Assembly: GCF_000005505.3 (NCBI RefSeq)
Contig: NC_016131.3
Coordinates: 55,413,355-55,477,354 of the forward strand
Source: Brachypodium distachyon
Taxonomy: Eukaryota; Streptophyta; Magnoliopsida; Poales; Poaceae
Length of the DNA stretch: 64,000 nt
Reading direction: 5' to 3'
In this document: positions 10,934 to 21,870 of the stretch, piece by piece
How positions within the stretch are numbered: position 1 is the stretch's first letter
How the letters are laid out: each line of letters starts with the position of its first letter
Notes under the pieces: model-generated
The model's input: the letters and a program-made list of their open reading frames with translations, nothing else
Databases searched by the model: none
Told to the model about the DNA's origin: nothing
Translations under genes and position numbers: made by a program

Positions 10934-13204
10934 TCAAACCACAACACTAGAATCTAGGATATTTAGCTCATGCCTTAACTCCCGAAATGTTGGTTCATCA
11001 AGTGGCTTCGTGAAAATATCCGCTAGTTGCATACCGGTGGCAACATAAGAGAGATCAATATCACCACGGGCCACGTGCTCTCGAATGAAATGACGACGAA
11101 TCTCAATATGCTTCATCTTGCTATGTTGCACGGGCTTGTGGGCTATCTTGATTGCACTCTCGTTGTCACATAAAAGAGGCACACTTTCACAAGTGATTCC
11201 ATAGTCCAACAATGTTTATCTCATCCATAATAATTGTGCACAACAACTTGCGGCGGCTATACACTCAGCTTCCGTCATGGAAAGAGACACAATTTTGCTT
11301 CTTAGAAGACCAACTCACCAAAGACCTACCAAGAAATTGGCATGTCCCAGAAGTTGACTTCCTATCCACTTTGTCTCCCGCCCAATCCGAATCTGAATAT
11401 CCCATGAGCGTGAAACTTGATCCTTTAGGATACCATAAACCAAAGTTTGGGGCATGAACCAAATATCTAAAGATTCTTTTGACCGCCACTAAGTGGCTTT
11501 CTTTTGGTGCGGATTGATATCTTGCACAAATACCCACACTTAACATAATATCCGGTCTAGATGCACAAAGGTAAAGCAAAGAACCAATCATAGAACGATA
11601 TACCTTTTGATCCACATATTTACCATTGGGATCGAGATCAAGAGAGCTTGATGTAGGCATTGGGGTCTTGGCACTCTTGGCGTCATGCATCTTGAATCTT
11701 TTTAGTATTCTTGGGTGTATTTGGCTTGATTAATAAAGATTCCTCCTTGAATCTCTTTAGTATGTCTTGGGTGTATTTGGCTTGATTAATAAAGATTCCT
11801 CCTCTCAATTGCTTGATTTCAAATCCAAGGAAGAACTCCAATTTACCCATCATAGACATCTCAAACCTTTCGGTCATTAGCTTAGCAAATTGATCATTGA
11901 ACACACCATTAGTAGAACCAAATATGATGTCATAAACATATAGTTGGCATATAAAAAAATCACCACCAACCATCTTAGTAAAAAGAGTGGGGTCAATAAC
12001 CCCAATTTCAAAGTCACGATCCACTAGTAGCTCCTTTAGGTGCTCATACCAAGCTCGAGGTGCTTGTTTGAGGCCATAAAAGGCTTTATCAAGTGTGTAC
12101 ATGTGGTTAGGAAATTGAGGGTCCTCAAACCCCGGTGGTTGTTTGACATATACCAACTCATTTAGTGGACCATTTAGAAATGCACTTTTCACATCCATTT
12201 GTTGCAAAGTAATGTTATGATGCGATGCATATGCAAGCAAAATACGAATACATTCAGAGGCGAGCAACAGGAGTAAAAGTTTCACCGTAGTCAATACCCT
12301 CGACTTGGGAGAAACCTTAAGCCACCAATCTTGCCTTGTTCTTTGTCGCTTGTCCAAGTGCATCTTGCTTGTTCTTGAATATCCATTTGGTGCCAATGAC
12401 ATTCTTGCAATCTTTTGGTCTTTCCACCAATGACCATACTCTATTGCGCTCGAAGTTATTCAACTCTTCATGCATGGCATTGAGCCAATCCGGATCCTCG
12501 AGTGCTTCTTGTACCTTTTGGGGTTCAACACAAGAGACAAAAGCATGATGTTCACAAAAGTTAGCTAATTGTCTACGAGTAGTTACCCCTTTTCTCACAC
12601 TTCCTAGGACATTGTCCAAGGTATGTTCTTGACGTTGAAGTCGTGAGGCAATCTTCATGGCCCGTCGTTCCATAGCTTCTTGAGATAAATCTTGAGGCTC
12701 AATGGAAGCTTGAACATCTTGAAGATCTTGATCTTGGACATCATTTGGTGAAGAATCACCAACATCAACATTTGCTTGAACTTGTCCTTGATCAACTTGT
12801 TCATCAACATGAGTGACTTGTTCTTGTTCTTGGCTAGCTTGTGGATCTTGTGGAGATGAGGCCTCCACTTGAGTGAAGCATTGTCCTTCTCCTTCTTCCA
12901 TACAGGGATCCTCAACGGGCATAATTTGACCTATGCCCATTCTTTGTATGGCTTGGGGAGGAATTTCCTCATCTACATCCACAACATCAACTTACCCCAC
13001 ATGGGAGCCATTATTCTCATCAAACTCCACATTACAAGATTTTTCAACACATCCAGTGGATTTGTTGTAGACTCTATAAGTGTGGGAGTTTGATGCATAG
13101 CCAACAAATATGCCCTCATAAGTTTTAGGCTCAAATTTAGATAAACGAAACACTTACAACCGAATACCCGAAAGTACTTGAGGTTGGGCTTGCGTCCCGT
13201 GAGA
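10934..13204 (-). pseudogene. copia pol: integrase end, reverse transcriptase, RNase H (broken)
   Basis: Order on the minus strand: integrase C-terminal region (13204 to ~12900), reverse transcriptase (~12550 to ~11700), RNase H with the DNESAIKIAH motif (to 10934). Typical copia RT strings are present: MDVKSAFLNG and GLKQAPRAWYEHL. The frame is broken repeatedly: an in-frame TAA at 12317-12319, a frameshift near 12260, a 55-57 bp tandem duplication at 11691-11802, and a frameshift near 11212-11265. The catalytic YVDD box reads YVYD because the codon at 11932-11934 is TAT, which removes a metal-binding Asp. The upstream half of integrase is displaced to 16174 by the nested LTR. Confidence 0.88.
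11691..11802. repeat. 55-57 bp tandem duplication inside RT
   Basis: Copies 11691-11745 and 11746-11802 both start CTTGAATCT and end AAAGATTCCTC, differing by a substitution and a small indel. The duplication shifts the pol frame. Confidence 0.9.
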
Positions 13205-13209
13205 ATTTC

Positions 13210-16173
13210 TGTAACATCCCTATTTCAAAACCTTTCATATGCATTGCATCCATGAGCATCATGCCACAATTGCATATTTGAATTCAAATTTGAATCTCAA
13301 AAGGCTTTTATTTCATTTTAAACCCTAGTATTTCACCCATTTGAGCTTTGGATCTTAAAACCAATAAGGTTTATCTATAAATGGGGTTTATTGCATAAAT
13401 AAGCTTCTCATAATTTTTGGATATTTATTTGGAGTTGAAAAACTATTTTATTTAAATAGTTATATAGACCTAAAGGCATTTATAAGGCAAATATATTTTC
13501 ATATATTTTATTTTGAGGGGAAATTACTCCCAAAAGTTGAATCATGATAAAACATGATTTTACAAATTTTCTGGAATTGATTTGGACCAATTTGGAGCTT
13601 AAAATCAAAAGATATCAAAGAAATCGGAAAAAGAAAAAGAGAAAAGGCTAAAAGAAAAAAAAAGGAAGAAACGGACCGGCCCGGCCGAATTGGGCCGAAC
13701 CAGCCTACTTACCTGCTCGCGCCCGAGCCAGACCGGCCCAGCGCCAGCGTGCGCGCCCGAGGCTGACAGGCAGGACCCACCTGTCAGTCCCTTCGTTCTC
13801 GAAGGAAACCTGCCCGCGATCTCCGCCGCCGACCCGCGCCGAGCCGTCGCCGCCGTGACGCCCGCGCCCGTAGATTCCGGCCTTCCCGAAGTTGCCCGAG
13901 CACGTCCCTATAAAGCCCAGCCTCCCCTCTCTTCTTCCCCTCTGTTTGCCCTCACTCGCACGCGCCCACGCCATCGGAATTGCTCGCCGGAGCCGCACAC
14001 CCGCCGCCGCGTTCTTTGGTCGCCGCCGCCGAGCCTGGTGAGCCAATCTCGCCGCCCCTTGCACCTCTCTTCTCCTCTCTCTCTCGCGCATCCCCTGATG
14101 CGCTTCTTTTTCTTTTCGTGCACCGCAGCACCTCGCCGACGTCAACCCGGAGCTCGGCCACCGCCCGTCGCCTTCACGTCGTCCTAGGCGAGGATCCCGA
14201 CGACCCCGAGGAGCGCCGACCCCATCATCGTCTTTGCCGTGCCGCGCCGCTTCGACTCCGCCGCTTCCCGAGCCCGCAGCCTCGCTAGAACACGCCGCGC
14301 CGCCGCCCTGAGCCGTCGCCGCCGCTCGCCGAAACCCTAGGGTTCCCGGAGGTGAGCCCGAGGCCCCCTCGTCCGTTGGATCTTGATCAGCGGCCGAGAT
14401 TAGATCGAGTTTAATTCTTTTAAGCGAACCGGTATCATCCAATGAGAAGCCGACACGTGGCACTGCTTAAATAATAACGAAAATATAATTTTAATCCCGG
14501 AATTGATTTAAATGGCACTTTTGCAGAAACACCCCTAGAAATTCAAATGCTCATAACTTTTAAACCCTTTGGCCAAATTTGATAAATTTTACCTTTTTGG
14601 AAAGCTCTCAACCTATAGAATCTTTTGGCACTGTCCAATTTTAAATTTGAATAATGTAACCACAATCAAATTACAGAAAGGCTTTTAATGCTATTTAAAT
14701 CATAACTAATTATTTAGAAATCCTTTTTAATTGAAACCAGTGCCCAAAAATTTGTTTTATTATCCTCTGTCCATTGGGACAGAGAAATAAATATTTTTGA
14801 ATTAAATTATTTAGCTGATGCCAATGAAACTATAATTTAGGGTTTTAATCAATCGTTTTTGCCTTTTTGTTTAAAACCCTAATGCATTTGTTTTAATTAC
14901 TAATGTTTAGGACCTGATCACCCAAATAAAATAAACACAATCATGTCACATGTTGCATTGCATCATAGCATACCTTCTTTTGTCGTGACTGAATTGTGTG
15001 TTTATGTGTGTGTATATTGTTTGTTTCGTATAGTTTTCTCGGAGAGCGAACCTTGTGATTGTGAAGAGTGTTTGAGTACCAACTACTACCAAGGCAAGTT
15101 CGCTTTGATCATTATCCTATTATTATTGTTTTTAAAATACTTATGCATTAGTGTTGCTCGTAGAATGCATTGATAGGATTATTACTCGTACTTATGCTAG
15201 CTATGATTTGACCTACTACCGATAGGGTCACTTTTGCCATGAATCCTCCACCAATAGCCATCGTGATTAGATATTGCTTAGCCATGCTATGTTAGTATAC
15301 GTGGGAGGGAATCTCAATCACTGTGAAACTGATATTGTGGAGTAATTTTGAAAACTTGGCAAAACAATCCTAATGAACCATCCTGGGTGGACGGCTCTGA
15401 GGATTTGAGATGTTATGCGACATCAGGTCCATTTCATATGGGGAATATGTACAACCTCTCGAGAGTGTCAAACTAAGTACTTAGCCGTGTCCCCGGTTAC
15501 GGACAATTATGAACAACTAGATTTGGGGGCTGTAAGGAAGGTCTCACTCATTCCAACTTCTTAAATAAAATGAATGGTTTGAACCTGGGTTAGGAGCATT
15601 GATGTGTCTACTCAATGTCCTTAGTTTAATAGGAGCATCAGTGTTTCTACCCGATGTCCATTAGTTAACAATAATGTAACATTCAATTGTACTAAAATAA
15701 ACTATGTTTTGCTACCACGCCATAAAGCCTGAACCCCACTATACCTCGATTGCATATACTTGGTAGGATTTGTTATAACTTCCAGGTGAACTTGTATTGA
15801 CCACGTAGTGGCTGCAATCAATAATGCAGGTGAATCTGACGAAGAGTGAGGTTCGTTGATATTCCTTGGGTCATGTGCTTACATTCCAACATGCTCTCTC
15901 CTCTGGGAGTAGTTGAGGCCCATTTGCTCCACCTTTTCCGCTGCCGTTTGTGAAACAATATTTGGTTATTTTGGAACTCTATTTGTTATGCTGACCCAAG
16001 GGGTTATGCAAGTTTGTAAGTACAATTAAGTTCTGGATGATACGATGTAATAAAGTACTTTTGACATTTGAATCTTGGTATTACATCTTGAAACTGTGTG
16101 TGCTAGTGAGTCGATCCAGGAACTAGCACAAATAAGCACAGAGATCGAACCCTGTACGAGGGGGATCGCTTCA
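13210..16173 (+). mobile_element. nested solo LTR of the gypsy family (long form, 2,964 bp)
   Basis: It begins TGTAACATCCC and ends GGATCGCTTCA. The flanking 5-bp ATTTC is repeated exactly at 13205-13209 and 16174-16178, and the copia integrase reading resumes on both sides, so the borders are certain. No internal retroelement sequence remains; a solo LTR arises by recombination between two LTRs. A GC-rich centre (about 13670-14400) has a TATA motif at 13908-13915 and a CT-rich leader, probably the LTR promoter. The ORFs in this region are compositional and I do not call them genes. Confidence 0.95.
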
Positions 16174-17240
16174 ATTTCATAAGGTGTCTTGTTCAATATC
16201 TTGCGGAGATAGAGGCGATTAGTAGCATGGCATGCGGTGTTGATAGCTTCGGCCCAAAAGTTGTATGGAGACTTGAACTCCGCCAACATTGTCCTTGCCG
16301 CATCCATGAGAGTTCTATTCTTTCTCTTTGCTACACCGTTTTGTTGAGGGGTATACGCAACAGAATATTGTCTTTTGATACCCTCATCACTCAAAAACTC
16401 AATCAAGGTGTAATTCTTGAACTCAGAGCCATTATCACTCCTAACAGCCATAATCTTTGCATTGTATTGGCGTTGGGCTTCATTGGCAAAGTCGATGACG
16501 GTTTGTTGGGTCTCACTCTTGTGCTTGAAGAAATATACCCAAGTGTACCTAGAATAGTCATAAACAATAACCAAACAATATTTCTTACCACCAAAACTAT
16601 CATATGTAGGAGGACAGAAGAGATCCATATGAAGGAGCTCCAAAGGCCTCGTTGAACTGATAATTGTCTCGTGGTTATGTGCCTTCTCATGTAATTTTCC
16701 TTCAATACAAGCACTACACACACGGTCTTTATTAAATGAAACATTGGTTAGTCCTAGCACATGCTCACCTTTGAGGAGGCTTTTCAAAGATCTCATATTG
16801 ACATGGGCTAGATGGCGATGCCATAGCCAACCCACATTAACTTTAGCCATTAGACATGTTTCTTCTCTAGTGGGTTTTTTACCAAAATCTACCACATAGA
16901 GACCATTTTCCACATATCTAACAAAGACTACTTTAAGAGTATTGCTCCATAAAAGGGTCACACTAGTTGTGCCAAAGAAGAAATAAAAACCCATATGTGC
17001 AAGTTGAAGTACCGAAAGTAAATTGTATGAAAGGGACTCAACAAGCATGACATTCTCAATGGATGTATCCGGAGAGATGACAACATTTCTTAGTACCATT
17101 GATTGTGAAGAATCTCCAAATGTAACTTGCTTGGACCTTGATGTACTCATTTTGGTGTCCACAATCAACTCTTTGCTCCCGGTCATATGATTAGTGCATC
17201 CACTATCCACTATCCATGAAGATCCACCGGAAGCAACCTC
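16174..17240 (-). pseudogene. copia protease and integrase, cut off by the nested LTR
   Basis: The reading on the minus strand starts near 17240 with the copia protease-type motif WIVDSGCTNHMTG. It is followed by the pre-integrase zinc region (His-His then CSACIEGK) and the integrase core with MDLFCP, RSDNGSEF and QQNGVAKRKNRT, giving the D,D,E-type catalytic set. The frame is open until it meets the solo LTR at 16173. The remaining integrase continues at 13204. The 17-bp start region lies in a different frame from the preceding gag stop, consistent with gag and pol being read in separate frames. Confidence 0.88.
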
Positions 17241-17248
17241 TTACAAGT

Positions 17249-19665
17249 TTAAGCTTTGATTTTAGGTACCCATCTTTGAATGGGTCCTTTAGCGTTAGCA
17301 ACAAGGATCTTAGGAACCCAAATAGACCAATGAACATATTCATAAGGAGAACCAACAAATTTGGCATAAACATGCCCATCATTAGTATGACAAAGAACGT
17401 ATGAGGGATTGAAGTCACCGGCACTATTATCATAGGTGGCCTTGCCACCCTTCTTGTTCTTTGGTTTCTCCTTGGCCGCCTCCCCTTCCTTCACAAAATT
17501 AGCATTAGTGTGGGGAGGTGTCTTGGCCTTCTTCTTGTTGTTGCTCTTCTCATTGGGGTTGTACCCAATTCCCTCCAATCCAAAAGCTTTCCTATGATCA
17601 TTCAAAAGATCATGGAGGTTCTTCTCGCCTTGGAAGCAAGTGGCTAGACCCTTTTCAAGTTGCGCCTTCAACCTAGCATTCTCCTCAATCATAGATGTAT
17701 GCTTACAACAAGGGTTAGTTGAAGCATCTTTATCATTAGAAATTAATTTCTTAACAAGAGAATATAGAAGATGATCGCAAGACACTTTGAGAGACTTGTA
17801 CTCACTTGTCCAGGACTTGTAGTCCTTTCCAAGTTTGTCAAAGTTCTCAAGGAGGTTCTTGTGACCATTCTCAACTTCACTTATCCTGCCCAAGTACTCA
17901 TTAGCAAGGGAAATAGCATTATCATAGGAATCTTAAACTTTAGCAAGTTTCTTAGTAAGTGACTACTCAAGTGCTTCCCTATTTGCTTGTTCTTCCTCAA
18001 GAGCTTCATTAAGCTCCGCAACCTCATGAGCGGCAATGCACTCAAGTCTTACCTTCTCATTCATGAGCTCATCATGTTCTTCAATAATAGCTTGAGCTTC
18101 ACCTAGTTTTTCCAAGAGGTCCTCAAACCTTTTTTTGGTCTCACCTTCCAAGCTTGCCATGAACATCTCGAATTCATTCATGTTATGCTTAACAACACTA
18201 CTCTCCTCCACACAATCAAATAGAGGTAAACTCTTAGGAATGACATGTTTGGTGGGAAGAGGGATTACCAAAGAGGTCTTGGTCATAAGACACTTGGATG
18301 AGCAGTTCTTGTTCTCATTGGGGGAGTCGAAGAGAGATGGGAGTGAAGGAGCAATGGCAATGTTCGCCCTCTCCGTGGACTCTTCATCATCATCATTTTC
18401 GTCACCCGAAGTATAATTCTTCTTGAACAAGAAGCATTCTTGGTTGCCTCTTCTTCGTTGGCTTCTTGTGGAAGGAGGGATTGGTCTTCCCCTTAAGTAT
18501 AAGGCGATCACCATTCTCCTCCCTCTTCTCATAAATATACTCTGCAACGAAATGATTATTGTTACCACAATTATAACATTTACGAGATCTTTGACCTTTG
18601 GGCTTGGAGCTTGAAGCTCCCTTGTTGTAGTAGAAGTTGTTGGGGTTCAAGGTGTTGGTCTTGACAAACTTCTTGTTCTTCCAAAAAGCTTGAGCAGCAA
18701 GAGCCATGTGATCATTAAACTCATAGTTGCAATTTTCTTCCGTGATCTCAACCTCTTCTTGTTGGGGTGCTTCACATGGAGTTGAGGTGGGAGTACGTTG
18801 GTTTTCAATGCAAGGTTTGAGCTTTGTGAGAGAAACTTGGCACAAATGAGGTTGTCCTCGGAGATCTTCTTGAGAATATCCATAGCCACAAACTCTCCCA
18901 TCACTTGACTTGGAGTCAAGTTATAGTAGTCCGTTCTTTGCATAATCATTGCGGCATGAACCTCTCGGTGTGGAGAGATGGCTTCTATGAGTAGACGCTT
19001 GAGCCATTCATCATTGATGTCACGACTTCCATGGTCCTTCATCTTGGCTCTAAGGGTGATGACTCTCCTATAAAACTCATCCGGAACCTCTCCATCCTTC
19101 ATGAAGAAACTTTTGCATTCGTTGATGACCACTTCAAACTTTGACTTCCTAACACTCTCATTGTTGTCAAAGTGGTCACCAATGAGCTTCCAAGCATCTC
19201 TAGCGGAATCAACACCACGGACAAACGTTTTATATTCCAAGGGTAGAGCCTTTAGAAGTATTCCAATGGCATGCTCATTGAGTTGATTGTCCACATACTC
19301 TCTTGGTGACAAGTTCTTTGGATCGTGAACAAAGTAGCCTTCTTCAACAATTTTTCACAACTCCGTTGATGTGCTCTTGAAGTGGGTCCTCATGGAATGA
19401 AACCAATCAACGTAATTAGTAGAGGTTAGCATGGTGGGTTCACCTTGGTTATACATAGGTGGCAAATTATGATGGCGATGATTATATTGAGGTGGTGGAG
19501 CCACCTCACTATACAACCCATAGCTACCCCTACCTTGGGATTTGGTAGCACTCTCTTCGATAGCCTTAACCTTGTTATGGGCTTCGGCGTCCGAATCTTC
19601 CTTAGTCAAATCCACCGCACTTGGTGGCTTGGCATAGGAAGGCTCGGTAGAGGAAGAGGATGCTT
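17249..19665 (-). pseudogene. copia gag (broken)
   Basis: Fragments in order on the minus strand: an N-terminal region with NYVDWFHSMRTHFK (19615-19355), an alpha-helical middle region (19312-18647), a zinc-knuckle region (18845-18402), a coiled-coil region (18568-17963) and a C-terminal region ending WVPKIKA (17893-17249). In-frame stops interrupt it at 19355-19357 (TGA), 17963-17965 (TAG) and about 17936 (TAA). Frameshifts fall near 18835 and 18430-18560. The zinc knuckle has lost its last cysteine: it reads C-x2-C-x4-H-x4-Y. The reading continues upstream almost to the LTR without a start codon or leader, so the 5' untranslated part and primer binding site may be deleted. Confidence 0.85.
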
Positions 19666-20859
19666 TGTTAGGAGACTAGAGGGGGGGTGAATAGAAGACT
19701 AACAAATTTTAGCTTTTCTTTTTCTTGAAAAATACAAACACTTAATCCTAGGGCTTTCTAGATTCTCTAAAGTGAATGCAACCCTAGAATGAAATGCAAT
19801 AGCCGAAGCAACAATAGATAGCAAGAATGTAAAGGGGAAATGATACCACACGTGGAGACGAAGATTTCACCAGAGTTCCACCTATTGGGATCGGTCTACG
19901 TCTCCGTTTGGAGGAGTGCTCTACCACAAAGGTAGAGACGCCACAAAGGCTCACTCTATTCTCCAACTCACCACACCACAAAGGTGGGATGAGCTCTCAC
20001 AACACCACAAAGGTGAGGTGAGTTCCACTAATGGCTTCCATGAGGGCGAGCGCCGAACCGTTACAAACTTGACCGGAGCAAACTCCACAACTCAATTGGA
20101 GGCTCTCAATCCAAGCCCCGAGCTCCTCGCACACCAAGGGAGAGCACGAGGTGACCGCTTCCGTCTAGTGTTCCCAACAACCCAAGAGAACGAAATCCAC
20201 AAAGAAAACAAGTGGAATCAACTTTTTGACTTCGTAAAACCTAGAACAAGATCTTCTCCTCCAATCCTCAAAGAATCAAGAGTTATGAGTGGCTAGGGAG
20301 GGAGATCTTGAAGATTTAAGCTTGAGATGAGTGGAGATGTTCTTGGATGCTTGCTCGGTCACTGGCTCGTTGGGGACGAAGGGGTATATAAGTGGGTTCC
20401 CAAAAATCGAGCCGTTAGGCACAGGTCAGGGTAGGCCGGAACTTCCGGCTGACCGGAAGTTCTGAATATTCACCGGAAGTTCCGCATATTCACTGGAAGT
20501 TCCGGGTGAACTTCCGCCGCCTAGAACCCTGAGAAGCCAGAAACACCCTCAGAAAAATGTTTTCTTCTCACACCTTTTTGGGTAGGCTTTTTAGTGGGTG
20601 CAATTTGGTGTAGATGTGTACGTGAAAATGATTCACCCGTTACCTTCCCTTGTGGATCCCCTCTTAATAGCACGGATGTCCTACGACTCAAATCAACCGA
20701 AAAAACCGCTAAACACCACTACGCTTCTTTCCTTTTTGAGAGTCCACAATACATCTTGTGTCAAGTTCTTTATAAAACCTGAAATGCTTAGCACAAGATT
20801 AGATAACAAAACACGTTGTCATCACCACCAAAACCACTTAGGAGAGAAATGCCCTTTCA
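19666..20859 (-). repeat. 5' LTR of the Sirevirus
   Basis: On the minus strand it runs from TGAAAGGGCATTTC (20859) to CTCCTAACA (19666), with TG...CA ends. It contains TATATAAG-like sequence and fewer CCGGAAGTTCCG palindromes than the left LTR, because about 45 bp are missing there. Confidence 0.88.
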
Positions 20860-21870
20860 GGGGAGATTACGAATCCAGCGGCGGCAAGGACGGATCCGGT
20901 GGCGACAAGGACAGATCCGGCGGCGGCGAGGGGCGAGGAGATGTGCGACGGCATCTAGCGCGGGATGGCATCGGCCTTGTAGGAATTGATTTGAAATTGT
21001 GGCTGTAAGTCTGGGATTTTGACACTGTCTGAAGACCGAGGAGATTCAGCTACTCTCCATGGGCACCCGCCCACCTTCGCCGTCGCCGTCGCCGCCGTCC
21101 TGCTCGCCGGCGTGCCGGTCTCTGCAGCGTTCTTGTTGCATCTCCTTGGGGTGGCGGGTGTAATTGTAATAATGTAACATTGTAGGACGTAATTGTAAAT
21201 TCTTCTTGTGAATGCGTCCGCGCCAACCTTTTTGGCACGGAGGGAGTATGTACTAGGGAATAAAATTAGTACAAATAAAACCAAGTGTGAGTGAAAAAAA
21301 AATAGGTATGTGATGTGGCTGACACAAACGAGAGAGAATCAAAGTTTGAAAAAATAAGAGAGAGAAATCGTTAGGTCCCATCCAAAAACATCTGTGTGCC
21401 TGACACCTCTCTTTTAATCACCAACCTCTAATATGATGGACCCCGTGTATTAGCATGCCCATGTGGAGGAACGAGTGGCCACTGCGATGCCGTCGGCGTC
21501 TCCGTCTCCGCTTTAATCTCACGCCCCTGAGAGCTATCGTCGCCAGATTTTGCAAGAGTGACTGTGTTTGGACCGTCAACATCTGGTCTAGGCGTCTAGC
21601 GTCACCCAATCCAAACTCCAAACATAATCTTTTCTTAACACTATAATGATTTAACCCCTTATCATTCAATCCCAAAAGAGCTATAAAATAATAAAATTAT
21701 AAAGTGTAGCCTGTTTAATTAATGAAGAGCACCTCTTGGTCCAATAAACAATTACGAGATGGAGTACACATAGGGTCATCTACATAGAGTAACTCTGGAA
21801 TGAAGCCACCCACACAGTTACAGATGCTAAACCATTTTCAGGAATGAGAATGCCAATGTACATGGATAGG
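20860..21870. other. intergenic region downstream of TAF1B
   Basis: It starts with GC-rich repeats of a GGATCCGGYGGCG type, then turns AT-rich. CGGAGGGAGTA at about 21238 resembles one end of a Stowaway MITE, but I found no partner end. No gene is supported. Confidence 0.4.

Larger units (their letters stand above)
6402..20859 (-). mobile_element. Sirevirus-type Ty1/copia retrotransposon, non-functional, with nested solo LTR
   Basis: Two direct repeats of about 1.2 kb (6402-7598 and 19666-20859) bound copia-order coding remains on the minus strand: gag, protease, integrase, reverse transcriptase, RNase H, then an extra ORF. Long gag, an ORF downstream of pol, several A/G-rich PPT-like tracts and repeated palindromes in the LTR and 3' region are known marks of the Sirevirus lineage. 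Removing the nested LTR leaves about 11.5 kb, fitting that lineage. The LTRs differ at only about a dozen positions plus some indels, so insertion was fairly recent. The left LTR lacks its outer ~41 bp and no target duplication is visible. I also cannot find the usual Met-tRNA primer binding site next to the right LTR. Confidence 0.85.

Noticed and set aside
13690..14463. Long overlapping ORFs on both strands in GC-rich sequence
   Set aside because: They lie in the centre of the solo LTR, have Arg/Pro/Ala-rich compositional sequence, and show no domain.
21225..21250. CGGAGGGAGTA as a Stowaway end
   Set aside because: No partner terminus was found upstream or downstream, so no element is defined.
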